A DNA stretch of 64,000 bases from DASZWJ01 sp963813895 (GCA_963813895.1 CAWFAS010000005.1:124001-188000), one strand, 5' to 3'; shown: positions 9,579 through 18,349, counted from the stretch's first letter. A program made the numbers and translations. The notes: generated from the letters alone by a model not told the origin.

Positions 9579-10388
9579 TTATCCTTTTGTGTTAGAAATG
9601 CCTTTAATTTGTTCATCCGAATCATCAGTGGACGAAGGGCGATTTAAATTACTGTTCTTTTTATCTTGAGTGCTTTTGTTGTCACCGTGTATTTTGGATC
9701 CAAAGTTTGTTTGATCAAGAGAACGTTGTATTGGTGGGGCGATAAGTGACCCTAATGTACGCGAAATGTTTTTTAATCGATTTCCAAGTAAGGGGTCAAA
9801 ACGTTGCTGATTGTTATCACGCCAACTTTTTTCCGCTTGTATCTTCAACCTAAAAATAGAAAATATTGTGGTAGAATAGAAACACGTTTGACTTAATATC
9901 GGTAGATATTTTTCAAGCTCATCTAATTCCTTCTGAATATCATCCTTTGCTGTTGGATGGTTTTTTCCATAGTTTTCTATATGACTTTTCAGTCTAGAAA
10001 GCTTTCTTTGAATGCTATTACCAACCTCCACCATGTCCAATGGTTCGGGGAAATGCTTTTCTTTTAATTTATCGTTAAGATCGGAAATAATAACTGTTGT
10101 TTTCTCTTCTTCAGCCTGTTTTATGGAAGTTAATTCAGTAGCTGGTGCCAAGGTGGATGGGCTGCTGGTAGTTCTTAAAGAACTGGCTGTGCTTGCAGCA
10201 GTTAATCTGCTAGTTACCTGTGCAGAACTCGATAAACCTGAAAGGTTTGATTTAGTAGAGTTTGAAGAACTGGAGGTGTTAGCAGGTCTAGAAAAATAGT
10301 CTTCTGTAATTGATAGTCCACTAATAACTATTCCCGTTTTATTAATTTCTTCAAGTTCAATCATTTTTTCTTTCTTTCCTGCACTCAT
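9579..10388 (-). CDS. hypothetical Ser-rich protein, partial paralogue of the Sel1 neighbour
   Basis: 269 residues from ATG 10388 (begins MSAGKKEKMIELEE). An upstream TTG at 10415 would extend the frame, but it lies in the conserved 5' region, and a TGAGG ribosome site sits just before the ATG. Residues about 30-80 match the N-terminal module of the Sel1 protein at 7650-8615 (SRPANTSSSSNS and SSSAQVTSRL in both). The rest is unrelated: a Thr/Ser/Ala-rich linker, then a Lys/Glu-rich helical part (about 105-200) and a polar, low-complexity tail. There is no signal peptide, membrane segment or enzyme motif. A shared N-terminus on two different bodies is what one expects from modular secreted proteins, but this remains inference. 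Confidence 0.75.
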   Translation of the reverse strand: MSAGKKEKMIELEEINKTGIVISGLSITEDYFSRPANTSSSSNSTKSNLSGLSSSAQVTSRLTAASTASSLRTTSSPSTLAPATELTSIKQAEEEKTTVIISDLNDKLKEKHFPEPLDMVEVGNSIQRKLSRLKSHIENYGKNHPTAKDDIQKELDELEKYLPILSQTCFYSTTIFSIFRLKIQAEKSWRDNNQQRFDPLLGNRLKNISRTLGSLIAPPIQRSLDQTNFGSKIHGDNKSTQDKKNSNLNRPSSTDDSDEQIKGISNTKG

Positions 10389-10545
10389 GACATCAGCCTC
10401 AATATAAATTGTCAAAAATTCCTTTAAATGGTGATAATGTATGACTCCACCATAAAGGTTGATAAGTTCTGCCTTTAATACTCCTTAGTATTCTACTTCT
10501 AGAAAATTAAGTATTTATTAAAGAGTTTTATTTATTTACTGTTCT
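10389..10545 (-). repeat. duplicated 5' region, copy 2
   Basis: This is the counterpart of 8616-8785: the blocks AATTGTCAAAAATTCCTTT, AATGGTGATAATGTATG and TATTTATTAAAGAGT are in the same order upstream of the second Ser-rich gene. It is slightly shorter because a CATTCATTAATTTC-like segment is absent. Confidence 0.7.
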
Positions 10546-10617
10546 TTGAGCTAAACCAGTTAATATTTAGTACAATTCACAGGGTAAAAATACCTGCTAA
10601 ATATGTGAGGCAATAAA

Positions 10618-11646
10618 ATGCGTTTAGGAATTATGACGGGAGGAGGTGATGCTCCTGGGTTAAATGGCATCATTGAAGCGGCAACCAAAACCCTGCTCAA
10701 TATGGGGCATCAGGTTTTGGGTATTCATGACGGTTTTGAAGGGATTTTTGAAAATCGTTTGGAAGAATTGACCGTAAAAAGAGTTAATGGCATCCACGCA
10801 TTTGCGGGCACGATATTAGGTACGTCTAACAAATGCGGCACGGAAGGCAGAGAAGAGGAGCTTCTCTATAAATATAGGCAATTAAAGCTGGATGGCATGA
10901 TTGTTGCGGGGGGCGATGGTACTTTTAAAAGCCTATCGGCGTTTAATGGCGCCATCCCACTGATTGGTGTCCCCAAAACCATTGATAATGATTTAAATGG
11001 CACTGATGTGACATTTGGCTATGACACAGCCTGCGCTGTCGTTGCCGAAGCGGTGGATGCCTTGCGGACGACGGCCACTTCTCATAAACGCAATATATTC
11101 GTGGAAACTATGGGACGTTCAGCTGGTTGGATTGCTCTGGGTGGCGGGCTGGCGGGTTATGCAGATGCGATTTTAATTCCCGAGTTCCCCTTTGATCTGC
11201 AAGCGCTTAAAGAATATATTTTGCAAAGAAGAGCGGATGGTAAGAGGGGGATAATTATTGCGGTAGCTGAGGGGGCGTTTCCTGTGGGCCAAAGTGCCAA
11301 AGTGGCATTTTCCGTCAGCAATAGTCCTGAAGCTGACAGGTTGGGTGGGATTGGCGAATACCTTGCGCGTTGGGGTGATTCTGTTATGGAAGAAGAATCG
11401 CGTCATGTAGTATTGGGGCATTTACAGAGAGCAAAATCTCCTACCACCGCAGATAAATTTTTAACCTTAGCCATGGGGGCTATGGTGGGAACTTTAGTGC
11501 AGGAGGCCAGTTGGGGTAAGGCAGTAGCGTATAAAGAAGGCAAAGTAGTGCAAGTGCCCATTGAAGATTTTATGGGTGGCACACGCTTGATTCAGTCAGA
11601 TCATCCGTGGTTAAAGATGGCGCGGTCGGTGGGGATTTTTGTTTGA
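10618..11646 (+). CDS. pfkA: 6-phosphofructokinase, group III type
   Basis: 342 residues. It phosphorylates fructose 6-phosphate to the 1,6-bisphosphate in glycolysis. Visible motifs are the N-terminal GIMTGGGDAPGLN, the nucleotide loop GGDGT (residues 98-102), the catalytic PKTIDND (119-125), the MGRSAGW substrate helix and GHLQRAKSPTTAD. Gly at position 101 is the ATP-type residue, whereas Lys at 120 is typical of pyrophosphate-dependent enzymes and of the actinobacterial-type ATP enzymes. E. coli PfkA has Gly at both sites. So it is probably an ATP enzyme of the mixed group, without classical allostery, but PPi use cannot be excluded. It appears monocistronic, with TACAAT at 10571-10576 as a possible -10. 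Length and motifs are intact. Confidence 0.92.
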   Translation: MRLGIMTGGGDAPGLNGIIEAATKTLLNMGHQVLGIHDGFEGIFENRLEELTVKRVNGIHAFAGTILGTSNKCGTEGREEELLYKYRQLKLDGMIVAGGDGTFKSLSAFNGAIPLIGVPKTIDNDLNGTDVTFGYDTACAVVAEAVDALRTTATSHKRNIFVETMGRSAGWIALGGGLAGYADAILIPEFPFDLQALKEYILQRRADGKRGIIIAVAEGAFPVGQSAKVAFSVSNSPEADRLGGIGEYLARWGDSVMEEESRHVVLGHLQRAKSPTTADKFLTLAMGAMVGTLVQEASWGKAVAYKEGKVVQVPIEDFMGGTRLIQSDHPWLKMARSVGIFV

Positions 11647-11720
11647 AATCGTAGAATGATTCTCTTTCAGAGGGGGATCGAATATTTTTAATAAGCACCA
11701 TAGCCTCGTCCTCCGCTGAG

Positions 11721-11965
11721 GGGTCGACACATATTTGTTTAAGGCACATTTAAAATATCTTTTGACAAGAAAGGCCCAGATAAAAGTGCCCCTTTCGGCT
11801 GCCCCCTTCCTAACCTTCCCCCGCAAGCGGGGGAAGGGACTGCTCGAGCAAGGTCGGGATTGGGTGCGTGCCTTAACTTATCTCAACTAGTTCCTTCCCC
11901 CGCTTGCGGGGGAAGGTTAGGAAGGGGGCAGTCTCTAGTGGCAACAATCCCTATAACTCATTATA
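11721..11965. repeat. palindromic intergenic element, family A, copy 1
   Basis: A long inverted repeat: the left arm around 11790-11830 (CTGCCCCCTTCCTAACC then CTTCCCCCGCAAGCGGGGGAAG) is mirrored at 11890-11935. It starts with GGGTCGACACATATTT and has copies at 24920-25163, 38968-39157 and, by its core only, 47875-48013. About 60 bases separate the arms. It can fold into a strong hairpin 3' of pfkA and may act as a terminator. The rest of 11647-12257 holds no gene that I can support. Confidence 0.85.
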
Positions 11966-12257
11966 AATAATTATTTTAATTATTTTGAATTGTTGAATAA
12001 TTCATTCTCCCATTTATGCAAATCTTATCGCCAGCATAACACCCATTGAATGTTCCAGCACAAATTCTTGTTTAATTTCCAAGTGCTCCAATAAAACATG
12101 GATCTTTATAACAAGTTGTTGCGGGCTTAGTTGACTTGTCAAAATCAATCTGTAAATGGAATTCTTGGACAATATACTGTATTGAAGTAAAAACACAGCG
12201 CAACTAACATCTCGCCTAAGACAGCTGTTTACCTGGAAAATAATAAGGGAGTAAATA

Positions 12258-12656
12258 ATGTATTGGGATATAGTCTTAAAAGAGGTATTGAATAAGGAAA
12301 ACCCAGCTCAAGAATGCCCATTTACCAATGTAAAAGCGTATAAAGAGCAGGCGCTATCCGGCATGATACAAGAGGTCAGGATAAATCCATGCGGATTTAA
12401 AAAACGATTTAAAAAATATCCTTTAGGAGAAAATTATCCAGGAATTTATTTTACGGAACGTGAAGCACAGACCGTTTTTTATTTTTTATACGGGAGGACG
12501 ACGGTTGAGGTTGCAACTATTTTAGGACTATCACGCCGCACTATAGAGTTTTATGTGAAGAACATGAAGGCTAAGTTAAACTGTCGGCTTAAATCCGAAT
12601 TAATCTATAAGGTGCGTAGCAGTGAATTTTTGGAGTTTGCCAATTTTCATGTATAG
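12258..12656 (+). CDS. orphan LuxR-type HTH protein
   Basis: 132 residues. The C-terminal half (about 60-125) is a LuxR/FixJ-type DNA-binding domain: FTEREAQTVFYFLYGRTTVE then VATILGLSRRTIEFYVKNMK. The TxxEVA...LSxRTIEFYVxN pattern covers the scaffold and recognition helices. The N-terminal half (about 55 residues) has no receiver or autoinducer domain, so any input signal is unknown. A good ribosome site (GGGAG) lies before ATG 12258. It is related to the shorter protein at 56664-56942, also single-domain. Small orphan regulators of this type are common in Legionellales; the targets are unknown. Confidence 0.85.
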   Translation: MYWDIVLKEVLNKENPAQECPFTNVKAYKEQALSGMIQEVRINPCGFKKRFKKYPLGENYPGIYFTEREAQTVFYFLYGRTTVEVATILGLSRRTIEFYVKNMKAKLNCRLKSELIYKVRSSEFLEFANFHV

Positions 12657-12825
12657 CTCAAGAGAATGCTTATCATTTGGTATGGAATATGGTAAAAGAG
12701 TGAACTTTTTACAACTACGGTAGCAAGGTCTAAAGTAAACTTCATAGCTAAAATAACTATTTGTAGCCTAATAGTTAATCGCTGATTATATTTTTAATTT
12801 CTAATTATTTGAGTCAATAAAAATT

Positions 12826-14727
12826 ATGAATGATTGGTCTGTACAACACACTCGGGACTTATACAACATTGCTTATTGGGGTGATGGGTTTTTTGATATT
12901 AACGATCAGGGGCGCTTAGTAGCCTATCCTGATGGACGCCGCGACCGTCCGGGGATTGATTTAGTTGAACTATCCGACACTATGTACAAAAAAGAAGGGT
13001 TGCCTCTGCCTATTTTAGTACGCTTTACCGATATTCTGCATCAGCGGTTTAAACGTTTGCAGCATGCTTTTGCGCGCGCCATGCAAGAATATGAGTATAA
13101 AGGCGAGTTTATGAGTGTGTATCCTATTAAAGCTAACCAGCAGCGGCGTGTGGTCGAAGAAATTATACGCTATGGTAATGAGGAGCATCCCATAGGATTA
13201 GAGGCAGGTAGTAAACCGGAATTATTAGCCGTCATGGCGCTGTCTTCGTCTGTTGGTGGAGTCATAGTTTGTAATGGTTATAAAGACCGTGAATATATTC
13301 GTTTAGCATTGATTGGCCAGCGGTTGGGACATAAAGTTTATATTATTCTGGAGAAGCTGACAGAACTGGATGTCATTCTAGAAGAAGCTAAAAAGATGGG
13401 TGTGTCTCCCACATTGGGAATTCGCGTGCGCCTGGCTTCTATGGCGGCGGGAAAGTGGCAGCATACGGGAGGGGAGAAATCTAAGTTTGGTTTTTCTGCT
13501 GCTCAGGTATTATTGGTAATTGAACGTCTGCAAGCAGCTGGCTGCATTGATATGCTGCAATTACTGCATTTTCATTTGGGTTCGCAAATTGCCAATATTG
13601 CAGATATTCAACGGGGTATGCGCGAATGCGCTCGTTATTACAGTGAATTGCATGCCTTAGGTGTGCGTATAGATACAGTAGATGTGGGCGGTGGTTTAGC
13701 GGTTGATTACGAGGGCACACGTTCACGTAGCTTTTGTTCTATGAATTATAGTATCAGGGAATATGCTAATAATATTGTGTATACACTGGAAGAAATCTGC
13801 AGGGAAAACAATTTACCGCATCCGCGCATTATCACTGAGTCGGGGCGCGCAATGGTTGCGCACCATGCATTATTAATTAGCAATGTGATTGAGGTAGAAC
13901 GCACAGTGGATTTGGCTGCAACACTGGAGCCGGTCCTGGCGGATGATGCTTTAGTGTTGCGCGAATTGTGGGATGGTTTAGTCAATCTTTCAGAACGTTC
14001 TGCACTTGAGGTATACCACGATGCCTGTAATTGGATGAGCGAAGTACACAGCATGTACAATCATGGCATTATCAGCCTGCCGGAGCGCGCACGCGCGGAA
14101 CAAATTTATCTAACCACCTGCACTAAAGTGCGTGATTTGTTAAAACATAGTGTGCGCAGTCACCGCGAAGTATTAGATGAAATTAATGAAAAATTAGCAG
14201 ATAAATATTTTTGTAATTTCTCATTATTCCAGTCATTGCCCGACGCTTGGGCCATTGACCAGGTATTTCCAATCATGCCCCTGTCCGGATTGGATCAGAA
14301 ACCCAGTTGTCGCGGAATCGTGCAAGACCTTACCTGCGACTCTGATGGCCGTATTGATTGTTATGTAGATGGCGAAGGAGTTGATACGACCTTGCCGTTA
14401 TTACCTTATCAGCCGGATAAACCTTATCTGCTGGGCATTTTTTTAGTCGGTGCTTACCAGGAAACTTTGGGTGATCTGCATAACCTGTTTGGTGATACTC
14501 ATTCAGTGTTAGTAGAACTACTGCCTGAAGGAGGATATCGTCTGGTGCACCCTGTTGAAGGAGATATGGTGGAAGATGTGTTGCGTTATGTGCAATTCGA
14601 TAGTAAAGAATTATTAGCCTCATATCGCCAGCAGTTTACAAAGGCTAAGTTAACGCAAGAGGAAGCTAAGGATTATTTAGAGACTTTGACAGAGGGGCTG
14701 AAGGGATATACTTATCTGGAGGATTAG
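12826..14727 (+). CDS. speA: biosynthetic arginine decarboxylase
   Basis: 633 residues, the normal SpeA length. It decarboxylates arginine to agmatine using pyridoxal phosphate, the first step of putrescine synthesis. Visible are the fold-III PLP lysine in SVYPIKANQQRRVVEE (about residue 105), the glycine-rich VDVGGGLAVDYEG, HFHLGSQI, and the C-terminal ESGRAMVAHHA and catalytic-loop region (SLPDAWAIDQVFPIMPL). The start at ATG 12826 gives the usual N-terminus (YNIAYWGDGFFDIN). No agmatinase or agmatine deiminase lies in the window, so the rest of the pathway must be elsewhere. It is flanked downstream by two palindromic elements. Confidence 0.95.
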   Translation: MNDWSVQHTRDLYNIAYWGDGFFDINDQGRLVAYPDGRRDRPGIDLVELSDTMYKKEGLPLPILVRFTDILHQRFKRLQHAFARAMQEYEYKGEFMSVYPIKANQQRRVVEEIIRYGNEEHPIGLEAGSKPELLAVMALSSSVGGVIVCNGYKDREYIRLALIGQRLGHKVYIILEKLTELDVILEEAKKMGVSPTLGIRVRLASMAAGKWQHTGGEKSKFGFSAAQVLLVIERLQAAGCIDMLQLLHFHLGSQIANIADIQRGMRECARYYSELHALGVRIDTVDVGGGLAVDYEGTRSRSFCSMNYSIREYANNIVYTLEEICRENNLPHPRIITESGRAMVAHHALLISNVIEVERTVDLAATLEPVLADDALVLRELWDGLVNLSERSALEVYHDACNWMSEVHSMYNHGIISLPERARAEQIYLTTCTKVRDLLKHSVRSHREVLDEINEKLADKYFCNFSLFQSLPDAWAIDQVFPIMPLSGLDQKPSCRGIVQDLTCDSDGRIDCYVDGEGVDTTLPLLPYQPDKPYLLGIFLVGAYQETLGDLHNLFGDTHSVLVELLPEGGYRLVHPVEGDMVEDVLRYVQFDSKELLASYRQQFTKAKLTQEEAKDYLETLTEGLKGYTYLED

Positions 14728-14740
14728 GGGGGTACTCCTT

Positions 14741-14844
14741 GCCGAGCCGCGACCGTTAGGGAGCGTTTACATTAGTGTGAAAACGTTATTAGCTTAATTG
14801 GCATAAACGACTCTAATAACGCTCCCTAACGGTTGCGGCTCGGT
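14741..14844. repeat. palindromic intergenic element, family C, copy 1
   Basis: The arms GCCGAGCCGCGACCGTTAGG (14741-) and the complementary CCTAACGGTTGCGGCTCGG (ending 14843) flank about 50 bases. The same element lies at 26961-27099. It can fold into a hairpin 3' of speA. Arms match except for about two positions. Confidence 0.88.
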
Positions 14845-14862
14845 AAAAAATTTCAACCCTAA

Positions 14863-15151
14863 GGCTCTGTAAAACAATAACCTATCTTTTTAACATCCCA
14901 TCTAAGACCCATCTTCGCAGGCGGGAGGGGATAGAAAAACACTTACATAGAACAACCGACGTAGTCGTCCCGGCATGGAAGCCGGGATCCAGATCACAGG
15001 ATGTGAAAGTTTCGCTTTCCTGCGCCCTGGATCCCGGCTTCCTGCCGGGACGACGTTCCGTCGACTATGCGCGCATTTTTCTACCCCCTCCCGTCTGCAA
15101 ATCTGAGTCTCATCTGGGCGCTAAAAAGATAGGTTATTGTTTTACAGAGCC
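14863..15151. mobile_element. MITE-like element with 30-bp perfect terminal repeats and 5-bp target duplication
   Basis: 289 bases. The outermost 30 bases at each end are exact reverse complements (left starts GGCTCTGTAAAACAATAACC). It is flanked on both sides by CCTAA (14858-14862 and 15152-15156), a 5-bp target-site duplication. Inside lies a second inverted repeat (GTCGTCCCGGCATGGAAGCC at 14967 and its partner near 15035-15055), so the whole element is a nested hairpin. It has no coding capacity. The right duplication contains the stop codon of the adjacent minus-strand gene. The ends and duplication are seen; mobility by a transposase acting in trans is inferred. Confidence 0.85.
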
Positions 15152-15152
15152 C

Positions 15153-16883
15153 CTAATGAAATATTCGCCCACCCACCCAGGCAGCGATAGTATATACACC
15201 CATAATATTGATCGCTAAGATTCCACCGCACACATGCACGACACCTCTAAATGTAACTCCTCTGTGCTGTTGATCCCCCACTTTTGTGAGCATGATCCAG
15301 CCGCGTATAAAAGTCAGTAAACCTACTACTTTAATAATATCGACCACTTGCGCAACGATGGCGTTATAATCAAATCCGCCTTTTTTTACCAGGGTATAAG
15401 AAAAAAGTGAGCTATCACCGTTATCGGCTAATAAAGTTGTCGTGCCCACCTGTAGAGCAGTAGGTAGGTAAATCAATACAATGGCTGCCACAGCATAAGC
15501 CACAGGAATAGTAAGGGGGCCTGAGCTTACATAGCGGGAGGAAGCGTTTTCACCAAAATGTTTAAATTTAAGCAATGAGATAATAAATAGCAAAATCCCA
15601 ATAGTGTAACTTAGCGCAAATAGTAGGCGAATAAATCCTGGAATCTGTGCGTGTAGTCTGTCAAGGAAAGTGCTGAGATCAAAGAAATCAGCCTGCGGTT
15701 GGGTCTGTGTATCAGGTATGATTCCAGACCGATTTATGATGCCGCTAATCTGGGAGCGGGTTGCATCGTAACAGAAATTTTTGTCGGTGCAGGTCTGGCC
15801 ATCTTTATTAGAAGATTGACCTAATAGCCAACGCATATAATCAGCATAAGACATACCAGTGGCTATTCGGTCGCCCTCTAATTGATTCCAAAGATCATTA
15901 TAGTAATTATTTAGCTCGCCTAATCTATTATTGATATCATCAGGAATAGAAGGCCCCATACCCAAGGCCCGAGCTACTGCATCCCAATCAACGGGTTGGT
16001 TGTTTTGTATTTGGTTATTCGTTTGGTTCCATAAATCATGATATTTTTGCAATTCATTCAGATAATCGCGGTATTGCTGAGTTAACTGGGCGTCATCGGC
16101 CGAATTCCCTTCATTCGGTGTTTCTACTGGTTCCTTGGGTGGAGCAGGAGCTTCTACTGGCGGAGTTTCTTCCGAGGGCGAAGGCGGTACCGGTGGAGCA
16201 TTGATGATTCCATTGATTTGATTCTTAAGATCGTTCCAGCAATTAGTATTGCCGGAGCCATAAAATTGTTCTGGAGTTGTGGTCGTGATGACAAAATTGA
16301 CTTGGGGATTACCACCGCAATAAGCACCATTGACGGAGGTCATATTTAACAGATAAAGCATATATTCGCCAGTGGACACCCCATTGCTGGCCGCTGCCTG
16401 CTGGGCGGCAAGCATCTCATCATAGATAGTTTTGATTTGACTGAGTCGGTTGATAATGTCGGCTGCTGTGTACGTGCCAGTTGCAAGGCCTAGCTGTTTA
16501 GCAATAGCGTCATAATCTACCCCGCCCGGATTAGCCTGAATCTGCTCCAGAAGTTGCACGTAGCCTGACAATTGGTTCATATAGGCATTATATTGCTGCT
16601 CATTAGCTACCATGAGTTGCGCCACCAGGTTCTCTTTTTCAGCCTGAGTGTAACCCGCTACATTTGAAGGCCGGCCATTAATATCAGTAGTGGCAATTAC
16701 GCCGTAACCAGCCCATAACGTTTGTATCAGTGGATTATCTTTGGTAATAGTGCCCGAAGTGCCGAGTTTAGTCCAATCAGTAGCCGCCAGCTTCCCCGAA
16801 TCCAATTTAGCATGGCTGATCGAGGGTGCCAGTAGGCATAGTACTGAAAAAAGCAATGCAAATAGTTTTGCATGAAAACGCAC
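15153..16883 (-). CDS. IcmC/DotE-like type IVB secretion protein with large duplicated periplasmic N-terminal region
   Basis: 576 residues. A signal peptide is clear (MRFHAKLFALLFSVLCLLA, cleavage after SHA at 25). Residues about 85-225 and 262-395 are two diverged copies of one module (each with a helical Q/N/Y-rich part, a D(Y/W)DA(I/V)A(K/R).LG motif, then YMxxLL, Cys residues and QI(N/S)GIIN). They are joined by a Pro/Glu-rich linker (about 228-258). The C-terminal 170 residues hold about four membrane segments (418-441, 452-478, 514-531, 549-572) with the KFKHFGEN, SSGPLTIP and GWIMLTKVGDQQ features of the IcmC/DotE and DotV family of the Dot/Icm system. Known IcmC proteins are about 190-200 residues, so the N-terminal extension is unusual. 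No other dot/icm gene is in the window. The stop codon lies in the target duplication of the MITE at 14863-15151. Confidence 0.65.
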   Translation of the reverse strand: MRFHAKLFALLFSVLCLLAPSISHAKLDSGKLAATDWTKLGTSGTITKDNPLIQTLWAGYGVIATTDINGRPSNVAGYTQAEKENLVAQLMVANEQQYNAYMNQLSGYVQLLEQIQANPGGVDYDAIAKQLGLATGTYTAADIINRLSQIKTIYDEMLAAQQAAASNGVSTGEYMLYLLNMTSVNGAYCGGNPQVNFVITTTTPEQFYGSGNTNCWNDLKNQINGIINAPPVPPSPSEETPPVEAPAPPKEPVETPNEGNSADDAQLTQQYRDYLNELQKYHDLWNQTNNQIQNNQPVDWDAVARALGMGPSIPDDINNRLGELNNYYNDLWNQLEGDRIATGMSYADYMRWLLGQSSNKDGQTCTDKNFCYDATRSQISGIINRSGIIPDTQTQPQADFFDLSTFLDRLHAQIPGFIRLLFALSYTIGILLFIISLLKFKHFGENASSRYVSSGPLTIPVAYAVAAIVLIYLPTALQVGTTTLLADNGDSSLFSYTLVKKGGFDYNAIVAQVVDIIKVVGLLTFIRGWIMLTKVGDQQHRGVTFRGVVHVCGGILAINIMGVYTIAAWVGGRIFH

Positions 16884-17071
16884 TAGTGATACTCCAAAGA
16901 ATACTGATGAAAAAATTTTTCACGGTTAGTTACTCGGATTGTACAGCGACAAGCTTAAGGACATATTAAAAAGAGAGTATTTGCCTATCTTTCTCAATAG
17001 GGGATAAAAATTTGTAGAGGGCTAAAAGCTGCTAAATAACGCACGCTGGGAGAGAATTAACGTTAGTAGTC

Positions 17072-17539
17072 CTATTTTTTTAGCATTCGCTGCTTTTCCC
17101 GCTGCCAATCGCGTTGTTTTTCAGTTTCGCGCTTGTCATACTGCTTCTTCCCTTTAGCCAGGCCGAATTCTATCTTGGCGCGGTTGCGTTTCCAGTAGAG
17201 TGCTAACGGAATTAACGTATAACCTTGCTGTTGAACCGCCCCCGCGAGGAAACTGAGTTCTTTTAGATTTAACAACAATTTGCGGCTACGCTCGGGGTCG
17301 GCATGGAGATGGACGGAAGTAGTGCTCAATGGAGAAAAGTGGGCATTGAGCAACCAGGCTTCTCCATTGCGTAAAATAACGTAGCTATCCTTAAGCTGTG
17401 CGCGCCCGGCGCGGAGGCTTTTCACTTCCCAGCCTTCAAGCACTAAGCCACCCTCGAAGCGTTGTTCAATATAATAATCGTGAGTGGCTTTTCTGTTTAC
17501 TGCAATTTGAGCAGTGGAAGTTGTTTTCTGTGCGTTCAT
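17072..17539 (-). CDS. smpB: SsrA-binding protein
   Basis: 155 residues, the canonical size. SmpB binds tmRNA and brings it to stalled ribosomes for trans-translation. Typical motifs are NRKATHDYYIEQRFEGGLVL, GWEVKSLRAGRAQLKDSYV, LNAHFSPLS and the basic C-terminal tail (KKQYDKRE then WQREKQRMLKK), which inserts into the mRNA channel. It is divergent from ratA at 17631, the usual gammaproteobacterial neighbourhood. The ssrA RNA gene itself is not next to it within this window. Confidence 0.97.
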   Translation of the reverse strand: MNAQKTTSTAQIAVNRKATHDYYIEQRFEGGLVLEGWEVKSLRAGRAQLKDSYVILRNGEAWLLNAHFSPLSTTSVHLHADPERSRKLLLNLKELSFLAGAVQQQGYTLIPLALYWKRNRAKIEFGLAKGKKQYDKRETEKQRDWQREKQRMLKK

Positions 17540-17630
17540 GACGTAGATTATACACTTTAATTAGGTGCCAGGTTTAGAGGAGCCAATCCTGGTGTTATAG
17601 GTTAAAATTTTTTTGCCTGAGTTTCACTCC

Positions 17631-18065
17631 ATGACGGTTATAAATCGCGAAGCAGTTGTTCCTTATTCCCCAGATCAGATGTTCCATTTGGTAAATCGTA
17701 TTGAAGATTATCCTCACTTTGTGCCTTGGTGTAAATCTGCGGAAGTAATAAGTCGTACTGAAGATGAAATTCAAGCCAAGCTTGATTTCGCTCGCGGGGG
17801 ATTACAAAAATCATTTACTACCTGCAATCGCCTGCAAGAAAATAAAATTATTGAAATACGTTTAATCAATGGTCCCTTTCGTCATTTAGAAGGATTCTGG
17901 CGGTTTGAGCCGATTTCTGACAATAGTAGCCGCATTCGTTTAGACTTGGAATTTGAATTTGCCAATAAACTAGTAGGAATGATGTTTTCTCCAGTATTCC
18001 ATCCCGTTGCAGATACCTTAGTGGAAGTCTTTTGTAAGCGTGCACACGAAATATATGGCACATGA
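17631..18065 (+). CDS. ratA: RatA/Coq10-type START-domain protein
   Basis: 144 residues from ATG 17631. An upstream in-frame TTG (17613) would add six residues but is not needed. The START-like fold is indicated by INREAVVPYSPDQMFHLVNR, IEDYPHFVPWCKSAEVI, LEGFWRFEPI and the C-terminal amphipathic helix (FHPVADTLVEVFCKRAHE). The family includes Coq10, which binds ubiquinone, and E. coli RatA, described as an inhibitor of 70S ribosome formation. Which role applies is unsettled. Its stop overlaps the start of rnfH by four bases, and smpB lies divergently upstream, a conserved cluster. Confidence 0.92.
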   Translation: MTVINREAVVPYSPDQMFHLVNRIEDYPHFVPWCKSAEVISRTEDEIQAKLDFARGGLQKSFTTCNRLQENKIIEIRLINGPFRHLEGFWRFEPISDNSSRIRLDLEFEFANKLVGMMFSPVFHPVADTLVEVFCKRAHEIYGT

Positions 18066-18349
18066 TTCCCATTGAAATTGCTTATGCCTTACCTGATCAA
18101 CAGATTATCATTTCTTTATCGGTCGCTATAGGTTGTACGGTAGAGGCTGCCATAATGCAATCGGGTATTCTTGAGCGTTTTCCTAGTATCAATTTTTCAT
18201 GTAATCAAGTGGGTATTTTTGGTCAGGTAGTGGCTATGTCGCAGCTGTTAAATGCAGGTGATAGAATAGAAATTTATCGACCATTGACGATGGACCCAAA
18301 GCAGGCGCGGTTTGAGCGGGTGCGGAATGCTAAACGAAAATTTCTTTAA
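18062..18349 (+). CDS. rnfH: RnfH family ubiquitin-fold protein
   Basis: 95 residues. It starts within the ratA stop (ATGA overlap), so the two are translationally coupled. Typical features are IEIAYALPDQQIIISLSV, GCTVEAAI, GIFGQVV and the C-terminal YRPLTMDPKQARFERVRNAK. RnfH is a small beta-grasp protein conserved next to ratA and smpB. Its function is not established, despite the name linking it to the Rnf complex. Confidence 0.93.
   Translation: MIPIEIAYALPDQQIIISLSVAIGCTVEAAIMQSGILERFPSINFSCNQVGIFGQVVAMSQLLNAGDRIEIYRPLTMDPKQARFERVRNAKRKFL

Noticed and set aside
11790..11945. Family A repeats as a CRISPR array
   Set aside because: The units are inverted, not evenly spaced direct repeats, and no cas gene is present.
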